A stretch of DNA of 6,588 nucleotides from an uncultured Erysipelotrichaceae bacterium. Its GTDB lineage: Bacteria; Bacillota_I; Bacilli_A; Erysipelotrichales; Erysipelotrichaceae. This document shows, piece by piece, positions 1 through 4,823 of the stretch. The position numbers and the translations under genes were made by a program. How positions within the stretch are numbered: position 1 is the first letter of the stretch; the number at the start of each line of letters is the position of its first letter. The stretch covers positions 1 to 6,588 of the forward strand of contig CALCFG010000084.1 in the NCBI GenBank assembly GCA_937900565.1, in the 5' to 3' direction. A model generated the notes under the pieces. That model ran no database searches. It was not told where the DNA came from and was given only the letters and a program-made list of their open reading frames with translations.

Positions 1-8
1 TAATATAA

Positions 9-48
9 AAAATATCGAAGTGATCATCGTAAATCACTTCGATATTTT
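9..48 (-). terminator. Rho-independent terminator of the methyltransferase gene
   Basis: A perfect 16-bp inverted repeat (9-24 with 33-48) closes an 8-nt loop (25-32). It begins 5 bases beyond the methyltransferase stop codon in the minus direction. On the minus strand the stem is followed by a T-rich run toward position 1, as expected of an intrinsic terminator. The outer stem is A/T only, so the plus strand also has a short T run after it, and it could stop transcription from both sides. Any gene to the left lies outside the window. Confidence 0.85.
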
Positions 49-53
49 AAATG

Positions 54-1256
54 TTAAATGATTTGGAATATATAAAATTTTAAATAAGAAGTTTCTTCCA
101 TCGTCCAAAGAATCGGATGGTCACCATTTTGTTGAGTAACTGAGACTTGTTTTAATGTAACATTGGCTTCATGTGCAGCTTCACGTAACATCTTTTCAAA
201 ATTGCCTGTTTCCATAAAGCGCGAGCATGAACATGTTATTAAATAACCACCTTTGGTTAATGCTTTCATTGCTTTTAAGTTTATGTTTTTATACCCTGCA
301 TAGGCATTATTGATCGTTTTACGACTTTTAGTAAATGCCGGAGGATCGAGAACTATAATGTCAAAACGTCCTTTTTCTAACGCATCTAAATAATCAAATA
401 CATCTGCTTGAACAAATGTTATTTTATTTTCTAAGTGATTTAAACATGCATTTTGATAACCCTGATCTAAAGCGGTTTTACTCACATCGACAGAAACTAC
501 TTCTTTGGCATCTCCCAACGCAGCATTTAAAGCAAAACCACCAGTATGTGAAAAACAATCAACAATTCGTTTACCTTTACTTATTCTACGTAGTAAATAT
601 CGATTGGATTTTTGGTCTAAAAAATAACCAGTCTTTTGACCATTTTCAATATCTACATTTAACAACAATCCATTTTCATTAATGATAGTTTTGGTCGGTA
701 AATCAACATTCCCATAAAATCCTTTATATTGATCCAATCCTTCTTTAGTACGAATGGCAATATCATTGCGTTCATAGATACCTTTAATATCAATGTTATT
801 TTCATTCATTACTTCAAGTAAAACCGCATATAACATATCTTTAATTTGTTCCATGCCAAAGGTACTAATTTGACTCACTAAAATATCATTATAGCGATCA
901 ACCGTTAATCCAGGTAATTCATCTGCCTCGCCAAAGATCAAACGACAATTACTAAGATTGTCAGCTTCTATAGTTTTTCGAAAATCCAAAGCAAATTGAA
1001 TACGTTGTTTAAAAAAGTTACGATCGATCAATTCATCTTTGTCTTTAGATAAAATTCGTACCGTAATATGCGATTTTAATGAACATAACCCGCGCCCTAA
1101 AAATCTTCCGCATGTGGTTAAAATATCCACTGGTTCACCGTTTTGAATATTCTTATCCATTCGTTCTAAATTATTGGCATACATCCACATTTGCCCCTTA
1201 TCGAGCCATTGTTCACCTTGTTCACTTATGATTATTTTTGGATAATTTCTTTCCAT
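54..1256 (-). CDS. Class I rRNA large-subunit methyltransferase, RlmI family (PUA + Rossmann fold)
   Basis: Predicted SAM-dependent 23S rRNA methyltransferase of the RlmI/YccW group. The E. coli member makes m5C1962 in 23S rRNA; the same base is inferred here, not shown. The protein is 400 aa, the usual family length. An N-terminal PUA-like RNA-binding domain covers about residues 5-80. The family segment GEADELPGLTVDRY is at 109-122, and QKTGYFLDQKSNR at 207-219 leads into the catalytic domain. The SAM-binding loop is DCFSHTGGFAL (233-243), an acidic residue D257 ends the next strand, and the DPPAF motif is at 304-308. C344 in SCS (343-345) is the likely catalytic cysteine, followed by the conserved DHP at 379-381. 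All key motifs are intact. The start is supported by AAGGAG (plus strand ctcctt, 1265-1270) 8 bases upstream. It appears monocistronic, with a promoter at 1282-1310 and a terminator at 9-48. It is a housekeeping gene with no evident link to the sugar genes. Exact rlmI orthology is not certain. Confidence 0.93.
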   Translation of the reverse strand: MERNYPKIIISEQGEQWLDKGQMWMYANNLERMDKNIQNGEPVDILTTCGRFLGRGLCSLKSHITVRILSKDKDELIDRNFFKQRIQFALDFRKTIEADNLSNCRLIFGEADELPGLTVDRYNDILVSQISTFGMEQIKDMLYAVLLEVMNENNIDIKGIYERNDIAIRTKEGLDQYKGFYGNVDLPTKTIINENGLLLNVDIENGQKTGYFLDQKSNRYLLRRISKGKRIVDCFSHTGGFALNAALGDAKEVVSVDVSKTALDQGYQNACLNHLENKITFVQADVFDYLDALEKGRFDIIVLDPPAFTKSRKTINNAYAGYKNINLKAMKALTKGGYLITCSCSRFMETGNFEKMLREAAHEANVTLKQVSVTQQNGDHPILWTMEETSYLKFYIFQII

Positions 1257-1265
1257 TAAAAGTTC

Positions 1266-1300
1266 TCCTTACTTTTTTACTATTTTACTTGAAGTAAGGA
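1266..1300. repeat. Inverted repeat across the methyltransferase promoter spacer and ribosome binding site
   Basis: A perfect 9-bp inverted repeat, tccttactt (1266-1274) and aagtaagga (1292-1300), has a 17-base spacer. One arm covers the Shine-Dalgarno sequence of the methyltransferase gene and the other lies in the spacer of its predicted promoter. If transcription starts near 1275, the upstream arm is not in the mRNA, so a DNA operator is more likely than an RNA hairpin. A transcript initiated further upstream could fold and hide the ribosome binding site. No regulator is recognised. Confidence 0.5.
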
Positions 1301-1310
1301 TATAGTCCAA
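1282..1310 (-). promoter_or_regulatory. Predicted sigma-A promoter for the methyltransferase gene
   Basis: Reading the minus strand, TTGGAC (1310-1305) and TAAAAT (1287-1282) are separated by 17 bases. The -10 matches consensus at 5 of 6 positions; the -35 is only partial. The predicted start near 1275 gives a leader of about 18 bases containing the AAGGAG ribosome binding site. It sits just downstream of the terminator at 1327-1362, consistent with independent transcription. Confidence 0.6.
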
Positions 1311-1326
1311 ATAAAAAAATAAAGAA

Positions 1327-1362
1327 AAACCTTCGTTTAATTATTATGCAAAACGAAGGTTT
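1327..1362 (-). terminator. Rho-independent terminator of the HAD/propeller operon
   Basis: A perfect 12-bp stem (aaaccttcgttt at 1327-1338 with its complement at 1351-1362) has a 12-nt loop. It lies 4 bases beyond the propeller gene stop in the minus direction. On the minus strand it is followed by a long T-rich run (TTTTTCTTTATTTTTTT), as for a strong intrinsic terminator. It separates this operon from the methyltransferase gene. Confidence 0.88.
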
Positions 1363-1366
1363 ATTT

Positions 1367-2383
1367 CTATTCATTCATTTTAAGATCATATAGTGCAAAT
1401 TCGCTTAAGGTATGATTTGCAGCACCTAAATAGTTTTTATTATTGATATTAACGAATGAAAGGTTAGCAGCGCCAACTGATTCATCAAGACTATTCATAT
1501 GATATCCATCATAATCATGTTGCAATAATAAAGTGTTTGCATTGCCTTTACGGACACCAATAAATACCACATTTTTCTTATTAATTTCACCTTTTGTAAA
1601 AGCATGAACGAATTCAATGTTTTCGGTGAAACTATATTGTTTCCAGTAAGTTCCGTTATTTATATGATAAACATCAATACAATTACCATGCATTTCTTTA
1701 ATGGTAATCAATTCATTCTGTCCATCCATATCAATATCACAAACACAAACATCGCCAATTTTTCCTGATAATAGTTTTACTAATGAGAAATTATCGTTTT
1801 CTAATGTTAATTTAAACAATCCGTTATCACTACCAATATAAATAGCTTCCCTAGTTTGATAAAATCCATGGTTCCGATAAAGGTTATTTGCGATAATAAT
1901 TTGTTTATTGTTGCAATTAGTTAAATCAAATGCAAGCACTTCACCAGGATTTGACCAATCGTCTTTATTTGCTTTATATTTTGAAACAGTACAACAAATT
2001 AGGTATTTACCTAAAACGCCAATGCGATGAACCAAAGGTAAACTTAAATAATCACTTACCGTAAATTTTTCATTATCAAATGCTACATGTACCACTTTAG
2101 CCTTTGAAGGAACTTCTTTTAAATAAAATTCTTGTACGGCATAAAATGCATTTTTATTAAATGGATCTGCTACAAAGCCCATGCAACCACCAACGTTATC
2201 CCAAATTTTATATTCTTTAGACAAATTATTTATGTCATAAGCAATGCATATTCCGGGTTCATTTGGGCGAGCTTCGCTTGCATAAATCATAAAATCTGTA
2301 TCATTTAATTTCATGTGTTGCACAGCATAAGCTCTTTCACACTTAACACTTAAAATCTTATTTGCTTTCAATAATAAACTCAT
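1367..2383 (-). CDS. Uncharacterised cytosolic seven-bladed beta-propeller-like protein
   Basis: I do not recognise a named family. The 338-aa protein has no signal peptide or membrane segment, so it should be cytosolic. It divides into repeating all-beta units of about 40-53 residues, beginning near residues 19, 64, 116, 169, 208, 255 and 302, which fits a seven-bladed propeller. The short last unit would be completed by the N-terminal strand (residues 1-18), the usual ring closure. An acidic motif DIDMDGQNE (216-224) matches the calcium-binding loop of FG-GAP/VCBS-type blades (D216, D218, D220, E224). Histidines 23, 119, 172 and 260 fall at the same place in four units, just before the first strong strand, and could line a central channel. 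It is the second gene of an operon, overlapping the HAD gene by 26 bases. GGGGAG 8 bases upstream supports this start and suggests coupled translation. Some propellers are sugar lyases or epimerases; a sugar-related enzyme or ligand-binding role is only inference. The stop is TAG. Confidence 0.8.
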   Translation of the reverse strand: MSLLLKANKILSVKCERAYAVQHMKLNDTDFMIYASEARPNEPGICIAYDINNLSKEYKIWDNVGGCMGFVADPFNKNAFYAVQEFYLKEVPSKAKVVHVAFDNEKFTVSDYLSLPLVHRIGVLGKYLICCTVSKYKANKDDWSNPGEVLAFDLTNCNNKQIIIANNLYRNHGFYQTREAIYIGSDNGLFKLTLENDNFSLVKLLSGKIGDVCVCDIDMDGQNELITIKEMHGNCIDVYHINNGTYWKQYSFTENIEFVHAFTKGEINKKNVVFIGVRKGNANTLLLQHDYDGYHMNSLDESVGAANLSFVNINNKNYLGAANHTLSEFALYDLKMNE

Positions 2384-3161
2384 CTATAAAACTCCCCACA
2401 CCATTTTCTTCGTTTGTCAAACAAGTAGACCAACAAACATCCTTGATATGTTGCTCGCTATTTCCCATTGCTACCGAATATTTTATGCTATCTAACAATT
2501 CTAAGTCATTATCTTGATCACCAAAGGCAAGTACTTGATTACTATTTATTCCTGAGTACTCTAGTAACTTTAATAAAGTTTTTCCTTTAGAAATATTATT
2601 TTTCATAAACTCTATTAAATCCGTATTACCTTTAACCATTTTGTAAGATTTGTTATCCATTTTATGCCTTTGATAGAATTGATTAAGTATAGAAATGTCA
2701 TTAGTGATCAAAATTTTTTCTAACGGTTTATTAAAAAAATCAACGCCAATTATATGACACTTACAAGGCTTATAAGTTTCAATTCTTTTTGTAACATTAT
2801 CTTCATATAACGCATAAAGTTCATCCCCGTCGTATTGGATTACATTGAAATTATCATTTCGTGTTATGGCAATAATTTCTTCAATTTCATCAACAGATAA
2901 TTTTTCTTCAGTAAATGAATAGTTTTTATCTATATCCAATAAGATATAACCGTTGTAGCCAATAATATAATCAACAAGGTCATCAAGTCTATTTTTATTA
3001 ATAATTTGTTGTATTGATTTATACGGTCGACCACTGGCAATACAGAATTTGATACCTTTTTCTTTAACTGTACGAATCATTTGTTTGTTATATTCTGAAA
3101 TAGTTTTTTTGTTAGTTAATAATGTTCCATCCAAGTCACTTACAATTAATTTAATTTCCAT
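2358..3161 (-). CDS. Cof-type HAD-superfamily phosphatase (HAD-IIB)
   Basis: Mg2+-dependent phosphohydrolase of the Cof/YbiV-like group. Members usually remove phosphate from sugar phosphates or other small metabolites; the substrate here is unknown. All four HAD motifs are present. Motif I is DLDGTLL (9-15), with nucleophile D9 and acid/base D11. Motif II is SGRP (43-46). Motif III is the lysine in SKG (K192). Motif IV is GDQDND (214-219), with metal ligands D215 and D219. The variable C2 cap lies between, about residues 80-185, and the C-terminal ENGVGSFID (252-260) is typical. At 267 aa it is full length. The chosen ATG places motif I at the expected distance from the N terminus. The ribosome binding site is weak (only a TTAAGAT-like run), so translation may be modest. 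It is the first gene of the minus-strand operon, overlaps the propeller gene by 26 bases, and diverges from the sugar catabolic operon, which hints at a sugar-phosphate substrate but does not prove it. Confidence 0.92.
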   Translation of the reverse strand: MEIKLIVSDLDGTLLTNKKTISEYNKQMIRTVKEKGIKFCIASGRPYKSIQQIINKNRLDDLVDYIIGYNGYILLDIDKNYSFTEEKLSVDEIEEIIAITRNDNFNVIQYDGDELYALYEDNVTKRIETYKPCKCHIIGVDFFNKPLEKILITNDISILNQFYQRHKMDNKSYKMVKGNTDLIEFMKNNISKGKTLLKLLEYSGINSNQVLAFGDQDNDLELLDSIKYSVAMGNSEQHIKDVCWSTCLTNEENGVGSFIDEFIIESK

Positions 3162-3179
3162 ATCTTAATTTTAATAAAT

Positions 3180-3209
3180 ATTAAAATTTTTCTTAAATCA
3201 AGTTTTCAA
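3180..3209 (-). promoter_or_regulatory. Predicted promoter for the HAD/propeller operon
   Basis: On the minus strand, TTGAAA (3209-3204) and TTTAAT (3185-3180) are separated by 18 bases. Each is near consensus (TTGACA, TATAAT). The start would fall near 3173, giving a leader of about 12 bases. The region is very AT-rich, so chance matches are common. The -35 lies where the -35 of the divergent promoter would be, so one bound protein could affect both directions. Confidence 0.4.
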
Positions 3210-3249
3210 GAATATTTTGAAGTTATGTTTATAATTGATGAAAATCAAT
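3205..3249 (+). promoter_or_regulatory. Predicted promoter and small dyads for the sugar catabolic operon
   Basis: A consensus -10, TATAAT, is at 3230-3235, with transcription expected near 3242 and a leader of about 36 bases. No good -35 exists at 16-18 bases; the nearest, TTCAAG at 3205-3210, has a poor 19-base spacing. A weak -35 is what an activator-dependent promoter would show, in keeping with the PRD activator encoded in the operon. A short dyad TTCAA/TTGAA (3205-3209, 3217-3221) lies in the -35 region. A perfect 6-bp dyad ATTGAT-GAAA-ATCAAT (3234-3249) covers the start site. Either could be an operator; neither is proven. Confidence 0.5.
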
Positions 3250-3265
3250 GTCTTATTCTAATGAT

Positions 3266-3270
3266 GGAGG
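3266..3270 (+). promoter_or_regulatory. Ribosome binding site that decides the epimerase start
   Basis: GGAGG lies 7 bases before the ATG at 3278. An in-frame ATG at 3248 would add ten residues, but it has no Shine-Dalgarno sequence, sits inside a dyad at the predicted transcription start, and would place GGAGG inside the coding region. The 3278 start is therefore preferred. Confidence 0.85.
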
Positions 3271-3277
3271 TATCAAC

Positions 3278-4138
3278 ATGAGATTAAAAAAATCTATAAT
3301 TTTGTCGAATGTCTTAGATCCATATACTAAAAATCCAAAGAATCATTTGGAAACAATAAAAAGAATCATTGAATCAAAAAGATATGAGGCTATTGAGACA
3401 AGACTTATTTCTGATGAAGAAACAATTGATTATTTAAACCACAACAAAGGTCATGTTTCTTTGGAATATTATGTTACAGGGGATATATCAAGAGCAAATC
3501 TATCATTAAGTGACGGGACATCTGATAAAGCAATTGCAATTGTTAAAGACGCATTAATGATTGCTAGTAAAAGTAATGCTGATTATTTAGGGATTGCATC
3601 AGGAACCAATAATCAAAACATGCTTAAAGGATTGGATATTTTTATTAACTCATTAAAAGAGATTTTCGAATTTATTAAAGATAATCAATTAAAAATTAAA
3701 TTAGCTATTGAACCATTAGATCAATATGCACATAAAAAAAATGTAATTGGTTCATTAGATTTTACTTTGCGTATGATTAATCGACTAGAAGCACTGGGGT
3801 ATGATGAAAATAATTACATTATTACTTTTGATACAGCACATTTTGCTTTAAATGAAGATGATTTTGACGAAAGTATCAAAAAGTTATCTAAATATATCTA
3901 TAAGTTTCATTTTGCTAACGCTATTCTAGATAAAGATGATTCTGATTATGGTGATAATCATATGAGTTTTGATCGTGGATTTATCAATGAATCATTGGCA
4001 CAACATTTATTATCAATAGTTAAACTAAACTGTAAGCATGATGTAGAAGTGGCTGTAGAAATAAGGGAAAAAGATATTAATCATGCCTGGACTTTAGAAA
4101 ATGTGACATATAAGTTTTTAGAATGTACTTTCAAATAG
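3278..4138 (+). CDS. Sugar (phosphate) isomerase/epimerase, xylose-isomerase-like TIM barrel
   Basis: Predicted metal-dependent isomerase or epimerase of the AP-endonuclease-2/xylose-isomerase-like TIM-barrel family (COG1082). Relatives include ketose 3-epimerases, L-xylulose-5-phosphate 3-epimerase, hydroxypyruvate isomerase and inosose dehydratase. From the 3278 start it is 286 aa, normal for the family. The four expected metal ligands at the C-terminal ends of strands are visible: E145 in AIEPLD, D185 in TFDTAHF, H211 in KFHFAN and E261 in AVEIRE. H188 of the DTAH motif and H228 near DNHMSFDRG are further conserved-type active-site positions. Nothing looks truncated. It is the first gene of the operon, 77 bases before the aldolase gene, so it likely acts upstream of the aldolase on the same sugar or sugar acid. 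The family label is secure; substrate and exact reaction cannot be told from sequence. Family members are often misnamed, so I give no gene symbol. Confidence 0.9.
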   Translation: MRLKKSIILSNVLDPYTKNPKNHLETIKRIIESKRYEAIETRLISDEETIDYLNHNKGHVSLEYYVTGDISRANLSLSDGTSDKAIAIVKDALMIASKSNADYLGIASGTNNQNMLKGLDIFINSLKEIFEFIKDNQLKIKLAIEPLDQYAHKKNVIGSLDFTLRMINRLEALGYDENNYIITFDTAHFALNEDDFDESIKKLSKYIYKFHFANAILDKDDSDYGDNHMSFDRGFINESLAQHLLSIVKLNCKHDVEVAVEIREKDINHAWTLENVTYKFLECTFK

Positions 4139-4215
4139 ATTACAATTTATTGTTGAAAAAGAATTTCTGAATTGTTAATGAATTGTCGATATGATGAAAT
4201 CACGGAGGAAAAATT
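4139..4215 (+). promoter_or_regulatory. Epimerase-aldolase spacer with phased direct repeats and possible internal promoter
   Basis: This 77-base gap has no convincing terminator, so readthrough from the epimerase gene is expected. It contains an exact 8-bp direct repeat, TGAATTGT, at 4168-4175 and 4179-4186. The repeats are 11 bases apart, about one helical turn, so both face the same side of DNA. A -10-like TATGAT follows at 4190-4195 without a good -35. TGATGAAATCA (4192-4202) resembles TGATGAAAATCA (3236-3247) in the first leader. These could mark an activator-dependent internal promoter. The aldolase ribosome binding site GGAGG is at 4204-4208. Confidence 0.4.
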
Positions 4216-4821
4216 ATGAATGGTAAAGTTGTAACTATTCTTCGAGGTTACTCTTATGAGCAAATCAGAACTGTATGCTTGGCTTTATGTAAAAGTAAAA
4301 CAGTAAGAAATGTTGAAATTACTTTGAATACAGATAATGCTTATGAAATAATCGAGAAGATTATTCAAGAATTTGGAGACGTTCTTGAAATTGGTGCAGG
4401 TACTGTTAAAACTTTTGATGAATTAAAGAAGGTTTTAGAGTATGGTGTTAAATTTGTGCTTGCACCTAATGGATATTCAAAGGAAATGATTGATTATGCA
4501 CATAATCATAAAGCTTTAGCCATACCTAGCGCATTTACACCAACTGAAATCTTTACTCAATTTACATATGGGGCAGACATTATTAAAGTATTCCCTGCAA
4601 ATGAATTAAGTACATCTTATGCTAAAAAAGCAAAAGAACCATTAGGCAATATTCCGCTAATGGCTGTAGGTGGAGTAAATAAAGGAAATGTTGCCAAACA
4701 TTTTGAAGGTGGATATGACTATATAGGTACATGCCACGGTTTGTTTAGAGAGGAAGATATTGTTAATCAAAACCTTGATGGATTAGTAAATACTGTTTTA
4801 GAGTTTGAGAAGGAAATTTAG
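4216..4821 (+). CDS. KDPG/KDPGal-family class I aldolase (2-dehydro-3-deoxy-6-phosphogalactonate aldolase-like)
   Basis: Predicted Schiff-base aldolase that cleaves a 2-keto-3-deoxy sugar acid, usually the 6-phosphate, to pyruvate and glyceraldehyde 3-phosphate or a similar aldehyde. At 201 aa it is the normal size of this single-domain TIM barrel. Visible motifs are TILRG with R10 (7-11), the catalytic glutamate E34 in VEITLN (33-38), GAGTV (60-64) with pyruvate-contacting T63, the Schiff-base lysine K124 in IKVFPA (123-128), and AVGGV (150-154). Compared from memory, N38, APN (83-85) and V151 match E. coli DgoA (galacto-type) rather than Eda, which has Arg and Thr at the equivalents of N38 and V151. 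Unusually, the expected phosphate-binding Gly-Ser near the C terminus reads C173-H174 (in GTCHGLF), so the phosphate site or the substrate may differ. The start is fixed by GGAGG 7 bases upstream. The PRD regulator gene follows after 2 bases, so the two are co-transcribed. Family assignment is strong; exact substrate is unproven. Confidence 0.9.
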   Translation: MNGKVVTILRGYSYEQIRTVCLALCKSKTVRNVEITLNTDNAYEIIEKIIQEFGDVLEIGAGTVKTFDELKKVLEYGVKFVLAPNGYSKEMIDYAHNHKALAIPSAFTPTEIFTQFTYGADIIKVFPANELSTSYAKKAKEPLGNIPLMAVGGVNKGNVAKHFEGGYDYIGTCHGLFREEDIVNQNLDGLVNTVLEFEKEI

Positions 4822-4823
4822 CA

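Noticed and set aside
416..682. 88-aa open frame on the plus strand
   Set aside because: It lies wholly antisense to the conserved methyltransferase gene, has no ribosome binding site or recognisable domain, and its Phe/His/Leu-rich composition is typical of an antisense shadow.
3248..3277. Upstream in-frame ATG that would extend the epimerase by ten residues
   Set aside because: It has no Shine-Dalgarno sequence and is almost at the predicted transcription start. GGAGG at 3266-3270 is ideally placed for the ATG at 3278.
3162..3277. CcpA cre site for glucose repression
   Set aside because: I looked for a TGNAANCGNTNNCA-like palindrome here and in 4139-4215 and found none; the divergent region has no central CG match.
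4139..4215. Terminator or riboswitch between the epimerase and aldolase genes
   Set aside because: Only very short A/T stems can be formed, with no T-run after a stable hairpin, and 77 bases is too short for a known riboswitch class with its expression platform.
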